From: Apostichopus japonicus
Lineage: Eukaryota; Echinodermata; Holothuroidea; Aspidochirotida; Stichopodidae
DNA length: 64,000 bases
Direction of reading: 5' to 3'
Assembly (NCBI RefSeq): GCF_037975245.1
Contig: NC_092566.1
Coordinates: forward strand, 16,157,001-16,221,000
The notes under the pieces were generated by a model that saw only the letters and a program-made list of their open reading frames with translations, ran no database searches and was not told where the DNA came from. How positions within the stretch are numbered: position 1 is the first letter of the stretch; each line of letters starts with the position of its first letter. Both the position numbers and the translations under genes were made by a program. Below, one piece after another: positions 36,702 to 50,396 of this stretch.

Positions 36702-37075
36702 CAGTGCCGGGTTAACCTAGTAGCAAAAGTATAGCAAATGCTATATACGGGCCCGCACTTTCCGGGCCCCGCGCTAAATGCTTGCAAGCTATCAATTCCG
36801 ATTCAGTGACTATATGCACTTGTTCTATTACTACAGTAACATACTGCCTTCAACTTTTATGAACGACTGGATGTTTCACGTTAGCGAATTTAGCCAATTT
36901 TCACCTCCAATTGGGGTTATCATTTTAACACATGTGTCATTAATGAGAGTGTGGTATCTGTGTGATACATATTACGACGCATAAATACGGAAGTACACTG
37001 CACACAGATGAAATAGAAAATGGAGTTCGTCTAAGCTGAATGCTACAGGCCCCGCACTAGCTTAATCCGGCCCTG
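36702..37075. mobile_element. hAT-like non-autonomous element
   Basis: The left end CAGTGCCGGGTTAACC and the right end (reverse complement CAGGGCCGGATTAAGC) form 16-base terminal inverted repeats with the CAG...CTG ends and GCCGG core typical of hAT elements. Inner GGGCCCGCAC and GGCCCCGCAC words near both ends reinforce the symmetry. There is no transposase and no clear 8-bp target duplication, so the call rests on the termini. Confidence 0.5.
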
Positions 37076-38800
37076 AGTAAGCCGTGTGTGTATATGTTCA
37101 AATTTACTCCAATCGGACGACCCGTTTAAGACACGTGGCCGAGTTATTACTCGTTACGTTACGACATTGCATGAGAGTCACCTAACTGTACACCTAACCC
37201 TATGTTTCCACTCATTTAAATGCAGTACGTCAGCTACACTGAAGAGGGACGGGTTATAGCGATCAGAAGAAGGAAAGAATAGGGCCAGTGGACCTCTTCA
37301 TTTCAGTCCCCTTCGCCCCCTTCCCCGATTTAAAGTATTCGCTCTATCCTGAGGTGCTTCGCAAAGTCAAATTTGAGTTTCATGGCAGTTATGCTAGACG
37401 ATGAGCTATAATTTCACCAAAACAAAGAGAAAGCTAAGTTTCCATCCGTCGATTTCCTCAATGGTTGGAGGACACTGAAATCCTCTGATTTGTAAATGGA
37501 AGCTTTCCCACTGTTTTAAAGCTTTTGCCACTTTTCTTTGCGTATATATGTGTAAACGCTTACTCTTTATTGATCAATGATTGTTTAACTACTGGCACCG
37601 TTTTTAAAAAGATTCCTTTCATTCTGCTAACAATCAGTTCTTTTCTTAATCTTTTATAATTTTGCCCCAAAACATTATAAAAAGGCAATCATTCAAAAGT
37701 GCATGACCCCCAAAAAACGTTAAATTGTTTATCCTCGCAGTTATGAAAATATTCGGAAGAAGAAACCGCTAGTAAATTGCCAATATTCTATTTTAGTGTT
37801 CGAGAGACCCTGGTTTGGGGATATAGTTCTTACGCTATATGCATTGGAATGTGAGTTGCTTCCGTTTTCATAATCCGACTCATTACGAAACCGCATATTT
37901 GTCCAGGAGAGTCTAATGGTCCAAAATTTATTACAATAGTGTGAAAACGGGATCTTGTCTGGTTTTATATATTGTGAATAACTTCTTCGTTTTTTTTATC
38001 CTTTACAAGGAAATGCCTGCGTCTTCCACGGATTTTTAACTAACCGGAGTAGACTTCTTTGTGGGTGGGTACGAATCTACGGAAATAAGCCAAAAACATA
38101 TTTTGACGTGTGAAAATAAACAATGGGCTAGAATGTTCCGCCCGCAACTCGTCGTAATCTACGTAAATTGGTTTACCACAGGCAACATGCACGCCGTATA
38201 AGATTCAATGAGAAGATTCCACAGAGAAAAGAATGTCTTATTACTTCTATAGATATATATTGTTTTTTTACATCGAAACTTCTTTTGTTTCTTACAAGTG
38301 GTGTGACATGTGCACCATACTAGGGTTCGGAGCAAAGGCGTCAATGGGTTCCCGCTGATTTGTGGTAAGGATATTATCACCCCCGTGTTATGTTGGTATA
38401 TACTGTTCCGCGAAGAATGTGTGGGATTGCAGGACCCGTGGCCAACTACAAAAGACCTATTGTCTATAATATATGAGAATCCCATTGCGCATCTGCTTAA
38501 AGCTTCCACGATCCATTCATGTGGTCGGTAACAGTGACACCTTCCTAAACAGCTGAAATATTTTAGGTCCAACAAATACACTGAAATAAACAACAACAAT
38601 AACTATGGAAGTATAGAGATAAAGAGATTCGACCCCTCTCGGCTTGTACTTTGAGTTTTACCAGTAACGTAGCCATTGAAATTTGAATGTGTAGATGCAT
38701 TGATACGAATGATACGAAATGAAGATATTCCATCGATCCATCGATCCATCGATCCATTCATATATATATAGGCCTATATATATAGGCCTATATATATAGG

Positions 38801-38835
<35 letters not shown>

Positions 38836-41800
38836 ATTATTATTTTATTCGAAAGGAAAATATAGATACCACTCATGATTTCGGTAGAAAGTGGATGAGC
38901 GTGGTACCGTTTACTGTGTACTCAAAACAAACCATTAAACGGACCATCCCATATAATTTCCTACCTATGGACCTGCAAACGAAAACGTTGTCCCAAACTG
39001 GGTGGCCAAGTGTTACAGTTAAAATGAATATTTATGTTCAATATACATTTGGACTCATGTTTATTCATTTCGAAGCCGAATTCGGAGAACCACCGGACCT
39101 AAACTCGTCGTGTATAGGTCGGCCGTTCTGCGGTGACTGGGAACAAATGAAAGCGAGTACGAGAGGTGGAGAGAGAGAGAGACCATCGGATCAAAGGAAC
39201 AGGCTAAAGACCATGACGAATGGAATTCAAACTATGTAGACTTTTGTCGCGAAATCATTTCATATTTCACACCTTGAAGAACCCCCCTCGAACCCTGCTT
39301 CTAAAAACCCAGTGGCTTAACAATTTTAAAAATTCATTCCAGACTATTTCGGGTCCGGGGTGATAGAAGTAAAAGGGGATGTCTTAATAATATTTCATTA
39401 GGAATTCCTGAAGTGTGTAAACGGTTGGATAGAGTGACAGTTAGCCTTTGTTTGTCTGTGTAATTAAACAATGAAATTAATGCATCGATCGCATTACGTA
39501 TTAACAGCGATCAGGAATGCAAAACAGACAGTTAGATTTATCTGCGTTATGTTGTTATTTTCGGCACGTACGATTGACGGTCTTAAAATTCCATTGGTCG
39601 ATTTGAAGCTTAAAGTAGATCTCCTCGGGTCATTAAACATGACAAAATCTTGACAGTGATGTATTCATGTATATAGTGCACATACAGGTTAAAATTTGAT
39701 CATTCAATCTATTTAGAAACATTCTTCATCTTTTTTTTTTCTTCTCTCTGTCTCTCTCTCTTCATCTTGATTCGTTTTAAATAGATTCAGAGTGATAGAG
39801 TCTATAACATGAAACACAACAAAGAATCAGAATTAACTCATTGACAGTAAAGGGGCGGATCCAGAGATGGCTGCAGGGGGTGAGAGGGGTGCAGGGGTGG
39901 GGGTAGGGGGCGAGGGACTCGGTCATCTCCTATACTGATTGCCTTTTGTTTGTTTGTTTGGGGTCTTTATGTGCACTTCAAATAGTTACAAATGTAAACA
40001 TTTTGATCACAAGTAGGTGGGTAACATTTTTTTAGGTCGATTCGAGAAATTATATTCCTTACATTTTAACGATGTTTTCTTATACATCGCTCTCTCGGGA
40101 GTATTATTTCAAGATTGACCAATACCTGCCTGAATCCCCACCCCCTCCCCACCCACCCCACCCGGCGCTACCTGAAGTATTTCACAATAACCACTCTTTC
40201 GAGAGGTTCCTTAGTGCTCTCCAGAAAGAGAATTCCCGAAATTTATATATTAATAAAGGATAAACTCATAACTGCCAAAAGAATCTTCCTCTATATACAT
40301 TATCCAAGAACATGCTCTCACTATTTGAAACAAAGAATTCAGAGTATGGATGAAATTTGTTACAAATCACAAGTTGAAGTCTTACTTTGGTAAGCTAGAA
40401 CTGAGGTGGGAAACAGTAAGAGGTTGGATATGTTTTGGGGCATATTTTAGTGCTTGTAAGCTTCATTTATACCCCGTTGCTAAGGTGCCGTTCTTGAGAT
40501 TAATTCTGTGATGTACCGCACTATAATACCGTACGTGATCGGCATATAGAAATGTAACTATATAGGCCAACATCCATCCTGTTCGAGGGTGTCTGATGTT
40601 ATGTAAATTTAATGTATGTCCGTACATAAAGCGAAAGCAATAAGTCTCATGTGAATTATTGAAAAGACTAGCCTTATTGAGCAGAAATGCGTTCAATACA
40701 TTGACTATGGTATACATATAGCCTATATTATCAAATGGATATTTCGGTGGCATGCAATGTGACACAGTGGGAAAGAAGGAAACTATTATAATGTTATAAT
40801 ATGTCGCGTAGCAAAGAGCAAAAGGGCCCGGTTGCAGCAATAGAAATGGAACCACATTCATAAAAGCCCAAACTATATGATCGGGCTTAGATGAACTGTT
40901 TTTTTAAAATATATTTGGCAGCGTATGGAAGCATTCGAATTGTTTGTTTATAACACTGAGTGCATATAGTCTACTAAGAGTTCAAGATTCCAAGATCCAA
41001 ATGAAAGGCGAATGCTACTTATTTCGCTGCTTTCTGGAATTATACATTCAAGAGAAATGTAGGCTAAACAAAGTATAATATCTGTTTAATTGTCACACGT
41101 ATCACGGCGTGGTGTTGCCAGATAGAATCCTAAAACGCCACTGTAGCATTGACTTGAGTAATGTCTTCACCATATAAAGATCTTATATCCAGGATATGAT
41201 TATCACCTACACACTATAACCATATAAATAGGCCTAGATTGAGGCGTATACCCAATGGTATGCGTGAATATCATGGTGCATCGACATGTGTGAGTGACAT
41301 GAGGTCTGTACCTGATTGAAATTGCAGCTTCGGAAGCCAAACTCCCTTCTTTGTACGCGATGTCGAATAAATTAGATGTGGTCCACTTTGGCATGTTTAA
41401 TATACGGGACCCCGAACTAACAAGTTGCTACTTCTTTTCTTGCATGGTTCGTTCGTGTGAATCCACCTTCTCCACTGCACTGCACTCCATATTCCTCACT
41501 CACATAAACTGCATTGAGATTGCAACCTAATTGACGGTATGAAACTCTTTTCGTCACGATATGGATCCCCCCCCCCACACCCCTACCTTACAAAAAACAC
41601 CACCATCACAACCTGCCCGTCGCAGGGAGACAGTATGACACAAATTACGCGTAGCCACTTTTACTCGAAATGAAGATAGTAGCTTGCTTAGCTTTATAAG
41701 CTACGTTTTCTTTATTTTAGTTCAGATCAGATCTTTGTAATCTAAGAAAGAAAACTTATATGAGAGGAAATCCGTGGTATTCTCTTGACTGTAAAGTCTA

Positions 41801-42459
41801 TAAATCTCACTCTATATCTGCAGACTTCAGGTAGGCCTATAGAGTTCTTGCTGCTACAGACCAGGACAAATGAACTATTAACATCACAGATTATTGATAA
41901 GTTATAAAATTACATTAAATTCCATGGCAGCTTATACCAACTCCTCCATCGTACTGGCCTCTGGCGCGGCGAGTCTGCTCGATAAAGTCCGAAGGCAAGT
42001 CCCAGCGCTCAACCCCCCCCCCCCCCTTCTGTATGATGAATCAGGAGTGAGGGAACAGCGGAGCAGCCATTCATTGGGGCAGTGGGAAGTATATAGTAAC
42101 GTATTGTAAGTTTGGTATCATATTCACGTTGCCTAGGAATACGCCAATTTAGTCTATACCTAAAGAGAATTTCAAACTGTCTAACAGAATGTTAAGAAAA
42201 TCCGAAGTTTCTACCTGTACCGTACTACATAGTTTTAGTCCTAAACTATCCTCTCCCAGGCACCGAAAACTATTAACCTATCGTTAGTAATTTCACTTAG
42301 ACGGTTGCTGCAACTGTGAAAGTGACTGTAACGTAGTGACCACAGCTCGCCAAACATGGGATTAAAGCCCCACCCCCCCCCCTCCTAATATATATTCAGT
42401 GACTTTTGTGTTGAACATATGTTCTAGTAACCTTATATGGGAAACAAGTTGATGTTAAA
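37076..42459. other. Intergenic DNA, nothing assigned apart from the short repeat at 38.76 kb
   Basis: GGGGCGGATCCAGAG at about 39,854 looks like one end of another hAT-like element, but no partner end was found. Open frames of 114-146 codons (38.16-38.60, 38.90-39.24, 40.46-40.86 kb) show no recognisable domain. Several poly-C and G-rich runs are present. Confidence 0.35.
38757..38831. repeat. AGGCCTATATATAT repeat
   Basis: Three to four 16-base units ATATATATAGGCCTAT run into a plain (TA)n tract and then (TTA)n. Just before it CGATCCAT is repeated four times (38732-38757). The units are palindromic around AGGCCT. Confidence 0.85.
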
Positions 42460-42756
42460 GTGTTTCACTTTTTTAACTGCTTAACTGTTTAACTGTTTTA
42501 ACTTTTTAACTGCTCAACTGTGTTAACTATTTTAACTGTTTTAACTGTTTAACTGCTCAACTGTTTTTACTATTTTAACTGTTTTAGCTGTTTTAACTGT
42601 TTCACTGTTTAGCTAGTGCTTTAACTGTTTAACTATTTAACTATTTGACTGTTTACCTGTTTAACTGTTTACTGTTCAATAACTGTTTACTACCTTTTTA
42701 CTAACTGTTACTAACTGTTTACTAACTGTTTAACTGTTTACTAACTGTTCAACTAA
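42460..42756. repeat. Degenerate TTTAACTG array
   Basis: About 300 bases are built from TTTAACTG/TTTTAACTG units mixed with GTTTACTAACTG and CTCAACTG variants. Unit length drifts between 8 and 11 bases. There is no coding potential. Confidence 0.85.
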
Positions 42757-43559
42757 TTAGAGGAACATAAACAAAATTCCATAAGGTTGTTACCATGAAC
42801 TTGTGAATAAAAATACTTATGGTAAACTGTCAACTCTAATTTCAATTCTTCACAGTCCTAAATTCGGTTCCTGGGAAAGGGATGCTTTCCAAAAGTTTGT
42901 ATCAACTTGAAATAAGACCATGCTCTAATCCTTTTAGAAAATTGGGAAGTTTAAAATGATTGATCCTTCCAACTTGATTTCTTCTTAAAAACTTCCCCTG
43001 CCCCATCAGTCCCTTCCCCTCCAAAAAAAAATAAGAAACATGCAAGTTACTGCCTGTCATTCCTATAACGATACATGCACTTTTAGATGAAAACCATTAT
43101 AATTTTTTTTTTATTATTTTTTTTTTACGAAGAATACTTCCTAGTCGTATCTCTTATATCAGGCTGCACTGACAGCCGTTTTTTCCCCTTTAAAATCTAC
43201 CTCTTGGATAATACGGGAAGTTATGCAAAACTGTCACTTTATACAGCTGATTCCAACGTACAAAAGATTTGCATTACGTGAAAGCATGTTTGCGTCATAA
43301 ATGAAAAGCACAAACAAACAAAAAAACAAAAAAAATGTTCGAATAGGAGAAGTAGAAAGAAAACAAAACTACGTGATTACCTGTACGACATCGATGAGAG
43401 AATAGACGATGTCGTTGGCAACGCAACAATAGAACAAACATAGCCAACAACAATGTATTATACAATACCACTAAACTGGTGCCATCGCTTAAAACGATAT
43501 TTACTCCATCGCAATACCTATATAGATACACTACACAGAGGCAACAACACCATTATTAC

Positions 43560-43715
43560 TCTAACAACAACAACACCCATCTTAGAAACCAACACATTTA
43601 ACGGGTTGCAGTACTGTATACCACTAACGGTACAAGGAACAACAACACAACATTTTACTAGCAACAACATCCGGAAACCAACATTTTAACAGGTTGCAGT
43701 ACCATCATAGTTATA
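43560..43715 (+). repeat. Imperfect tandem duplication, about 95-bp unit
   Basis: AGAAACCAACACATTTAACG with GGTTGCAGTACTGTATA (43578-43619) recurs as GGAAACCAACATTTTAACAG with GGTTGCAGTACCATCATA (43674-43710). ACAACAACA-rich sequence lies between. No coding frame is implied. Confidence 0.55.
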
Positions 43716-46581
43716 GCACAACGATTGCAATAACGTCAGTGGAATCAAAATAACAACAAGATAACTTAATTGAAGAAAAAAATACATCGGTTTGGGAAAA
43801 CCATGGCAACTACCTTACGGATAGTATCAATCTCGTGTTTTAAGAAGAGTAAAAGCACAATCCTTTCCCGTTAACAATTCAGCATGGATCAGGGTCGATA
43901 TGAATATTAATTTTACTATGATTATTCATTACTAACATGAATATTCATTTATTCAATGCACATTTATTATGCATATTCATTTAATAAATACTAATTATGC
44001 AATTAATATTCCCTATTAATATGAATGGTCATTATGAAACATAACAAAGATATAATTAGGCATATAAGATAGCCAGAAAGAAATTTTTTTTTTCGTTTAG
44101 TAATCATGTAGAGAAGTCCATGAAATATGAATATATAATGATGCCTACACATGACAATATCTAATCGTTTGGTCGTTTGTTTCTACGCAAGATAAGCATA
44201 TGATAAGAATATGAGGGCTAAATAGCGAACCCTTTCAGTATTCATATTTGTAATTATGCAATGAGAATGGGTATCACAGTTCTAATGTTACCGACATCGG
44301 CAACATAACTAACTGAAGATGGCAGATAGCACTATAATGGCTATATGCTTCTTCACATCACATTATTTAAACAAATTTAAAACCATACTACTTTAAAATT
44401 GAAAAGGTGCGCAAATTCCTCGGCAGAGGCCAATCAGATAGTGGGAAGGGTATGACACCGGTTAAGAATGCCTTCTTTGAACGCCTTATCCACCTATAAC
44501 TGCAATCCAGGCGTTACCGAACGTCAAGCATTCGTTCAATTATTGTGTCGGCCTTTCTTGTTTTACTCAAGGACGATGGGTGAAACAGCAGGGAAGTGAT
44601 GGCTTCATAACTATTAAAATGAAAAGGGACACCGTTACCGGTACGACTTCTAAAAATATATATTTATAATTCTTCCGTCATTTTGTGAAAACATTAAAGG
44701 AGACTTACAAGGTTTTTAAATAGACAAATAACAATTTAAAAGAAATAACAATTTTTCACTCAAGGAGGAAAGGAGGCTATGGGAAAAAATAGGAACGAAG
44801 GGACCGGAGATAAAGGGGTTGCGAAATAGAACATTCTTATATTTCATTACGCATAATTAATAAGAAACAATTATAGTCAATTATTTTGTTAATAAATTAA
44901 TTATTAATTAATAAATTTAATATATTATTTATTCCAATAAAAAAATGATATTAGTCAAGATTTCCACCAGAATATTGTCTTGGATACCGGGGGGGGGGGG
45001 GCGTCTACGGTTCCTCCTCGCAAAGGAAAACCGTTAAAAGGGTGCATTCCTTTCTTTCTTACTTTCTTTCTGTCAACAGAGTAACAGACTATACCCTCTA
45101 CATACTACGATATAGTTATATATCGCCAGCCATTCTTTCACGTTCCTAAGTATAACGTCGATGCAAATTTGTTTCGACAGCAATCTGATGATATTAATAA
45201 ATAATAACATTCAACATAATGACACGTCATCAGTATGAAAACACTAAATTGATTGTCTTCATCCTACGTTTCCTACGTTTGTCCTCAAACTGGGTTTATA
45301 ATCCCGGTCCTGGGAGGATTGTTATTTGGTATGACCGTGGGCAAGCGGTTTCCGGTATTATTTTCCGATATTTGTCAGAAATCTGAAGAAGGAGGTAGGG
45401 CAGGGGGAGTTGGTCAAAGGACCCCCTTTGGCTTTCAGAGCCCCGTTCATGCATTTGTTATTGCCTCAAGTTCCTTTGATCTAAAGTGCGCAATCAATGG
45501 AAGCAAATTTACGCGTGGATGCAAGTAAAACCATCTCATATACAACGCGCACATTCTTTGTCACTTGTGGTTCAAAGGTCGACAGTAGTGTCCCCGGATA
45601 TGCTAAAAAGTCAACTATTGGTCACCCATGCCCGTAATCTTACAGACCTTTTACAGCCACTGTCAAAGTATTTTTTCTTCCTTTCTGAGATATTTAATAA
45701 TCGATTAGAATGCTACTTGAACTTCTCTGAATAACTTGGCGGGTCAAGACCTCAAGGAAAGTAAACTTTTCAATCCCCCACCCCACCCCCTGCTATTTAA
45801 GCGTGCTAAAATTGAGAGACAACAGTGCTGATGAAGTTTAAAGGATAGGGAAAGACAGGCTAGCTAGATCATAAGAAAGAAAAGAAAAGCTTCTATAGCT
45901 AGATCATACATTATCGGCTAGATTCATGAAGCTCTTTGTTGTTCCCATTGCAAGAGAGGCGTCAAGAGCCAGTTCGGGACCTGGGAGAGTTATTATGATA
46001 CCGACGTTTTCCTGAAGTTTATTGAACATGAGACTTAAATTTTCACCTACATTTTCCGTGATCCTCTCGTAGCCTATATGTGCCAGTATAAATGCTACGT
46101 ATCCACCACCATCGAGGATCCTCATTTATAAGGGGGTATTAAAAAAGGACGAACGGCTGCTTTAAGACTTCTCAAAACATTCCACGAACCTGGACCAGTG
46201 CGGCATCGCGTGCATGAACTTAATTCAAGAAATCGTGAAGACTCGAGGTAAATTACAGCTAATAACTTGCTCGAATATACAAGATTGGAGGAAACAGAAG
46301 TCTTGCCACACGCAGAGAAGGGTTTCATTCAAGCTCATTGGTAAGATCGCGTATGGGAAGACACATATGAATAATTGTGACAACTATTGGCTTCGACAGC
46401 ATACCTCAGTGCCAAAAAAAAAGAGTCCCAAAGTAAAAGTAATCAATAAAATTTTATTTCCGAAAAGGGTCAAATAAATGCCCTATAAGTAATTTCCATT
46501 CTTATTAGGAATGTTTAATGCCCGTCTAGACCAAGTTGGAATATTTACCTGTATACCGGTCGGTCACTGGAACGGTGAGAG
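43716..46581. other. AT-rich intergenic DNA
   Basis: About 43,900-44,030 is rich in ATGAATATTCAT-like words, a palindromic POU-type sequence, in very AT-rich context. About 44,870-44,940 is almost pure AT (ATTAATTAATAAATTTAATA). The rest shows no array or mobile element. Confidence 0.4.
45904..46125 (-). other. Unassigned 73-codon open frame, possibly a gene or element fragment
   Basis: The translation lacks low complexity and looks protein-like (GYVAFILAHIGYERITENVG early on, GPELALDASLAMG later). It begins right after an in-frame stop, the possible acceptor (CCCCCTTATAAATGAG) is poor and the downstream GTATGA donor is weak. No family is recognised. It may be a chance frame, an exon of an unknown gene, or a remnant of a mobile element. 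Confidence 0.15.

Positions 46582-46659
<78 letters not shown>
46582..46659. repeat. (TA)n microsatellite
   Basis: About 78 bases of TA with one CA interruption, 65 bases before the 450-bp foldback element. Confidence 0.92.
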
Positions 46660-46662
<3 letters not shown>

Positions 46663-46724
46663 AACTGAAAGCGAATATTCTGTGCAATAGCTGTTACTGA
46701 GTGAATGAAGACAAGCTCCACGCC

Positions 46725-47174
46725 TATGGCAAGCCATGTGGGACAAACACTGCATAATATATCCGCGTATTAATTCGAATATACATGTGTTGTAGCCTAC
46801 ATGTGTAAAGTTTCGCGTTTTGAAGCGATCTCGCGAGCCCGCCAAAACATTTATCTTTGGTACATGTACACAGCAAGAGCGGAAAATGTTTTTTCGTGTA
46901 TATTCTAATCAATCCGTGCATATATTGGATTTAATCCCCATATGTATTTTATTTAATACGTGCATATATTCGAATTAATACGTGTATATATTCGAATTAA
47001 TACGTGTATATATTCGAATTAATACGTGTACATATTCGAATTAATACGCGGACTTTTTTAAGCCACATGATTGGCTAATAATATATACGCGTATATATTC
47101 CAATTAATACGCGTATAAATTCCAATTAATACGCGGATATATTATGCAGTGTTTGTCCCACATGACTTGCCATA
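46725..47174. mobile_element. 450-bp foldback/MITE element with internal satellite
   Basis: Terminal inverted repeats begin TATGGCAAG and extend about 55 bases with about two mismatches (left 46725-46782, right about 47117-47174), sharing GTGGGACAAACACTGCATAA. The same 6 bases, CACGCC, flank both ends (46719-46724 and 47175-47180), consistent with a target-site duplication. The interior is a tandem array of about 21-24 base units built on CGAATTAATACGTGTATATA. No transposase is present, so it is non-autonomous. A 6-bp duplication does not fit Tc1/mariner (2) or hAT (8); the superfamily is not assigned. Confidence 0.78.
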
Positions 47175-47180
47175 CACGCC

Positions 47181-49290
<2,110 letters not shown>

Positions 49291-50002
49291 TTTGGTAATA
49301 AAAAGTTTTTTTCCATGTTTTGTATTGAAAGGAGCCTTTTTTTTCATTGGAAATGGTCCCTTTCTTGACTTATTAAGAAAATATAATAAGAAAGCATCCT
49401 GTCTTTAAAAAAAATCATCAATTAAGATAGTGCGGTTTTGCTTGAAAAACATTCATATACTGGACTTTGTGATATATACGTAATGCACAGAGGGTCCATA
49501 CGGGCGGGGTAATAGCATATACGTCGTATACAATGGAAACATAGTATCGCCCGTATGGGAGTCCATAATTGTGCATGGTAGTGAAACCAAAATGGAGCCA
49601 TCGAAGTAAGGATTTATTTTGCGATCTGTGCATACATTCTATATGAAACGAATATATAAAGTATGAACCGGTATCGAAGCAGATGCAAAAACACACGAAT
49701 ATTACAATAACATGGTTTTCTTCAGCTTGTGCAGTCACAAAAGCAAAAATGACAACAACAAAACTTTCTTTGTGAACCACGGGTTTTTAACATTGTCGTC
49801 AGCATGCAGAAGGGGGGTAGTAGGGGGTAGATAGGGGCCATGAAACAGAGTATTGGCAACAACAACGACTGCAACAACAATAATACAACCACAAATGAAA
49901 GAAAACTGTCCTCTTTCGAAAAAATTGATATAATCTCAAATCTTGAGAAATACCACAGATTCCGACACCCGACATGGCGAGAGCTAAACACTACAAAGAT
50001 TT

Positions 50003-50396
50003 TTTGTCCTTCCAAATTCCTTACCCTGATTAAAACACATTGTTTCGATCCGCTCTTTTATGCCAAAATTTGACTTAGTCACAGATTAGGAGTAAATCAA
50101 AGTAAAAGCGAGTGAGCCTCTCAATCCTATATTGATTAGTTACTGGCTAGAAGAACCGATAATTCTCTTCATTTAGTTAATTATACTTCGCTTGACTTCC
50201 GTAAGGATTCGTTGTAAGTCACAGTAATACATAGGCTGCAATAGTGATACTACATTTATGCAGGTATAGGCTATACCTGGTCTGAAATATTGTTACACTG
50301 TAATGCCTTTGAAGAATTTTTTTAAGGAAACAGGACCGAGACATAGTGGTCCAAGAAATAAGCTGGGCTGTCTGGACAAAGTGAACCAGGATCTTA
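50003..50396 (+). repeat. Dispersed about 400-bp repeat, copy 1
   Basis: It aligns in the same orientation with 63,552-63,953 through a series of shared blocks in the same order: CCAAATTCCTTAC, CTGATTAAA, GGAGTAAAT, GAGCGAGCCT-like, CGATAATTCTC, TTTAGTTA.TTATACTT, GTTGTA, GATACTACATTTATG, GTTACACTGTAA, AACAGGACC and GCTGTCTGGACAAAGTGAAC. No open frame is shared, so this is probably an unclassified transposable element or an old segmental duplication. Confidence 0.65.

Noticed and set aside
40463-40861. A 132-codon minus-strand frame with hydrophobic N-terminus
   Set aside because: The composition is plausible for a membrane protein, but there is no recognisable family, no conserved motif and no splice or promoter support.
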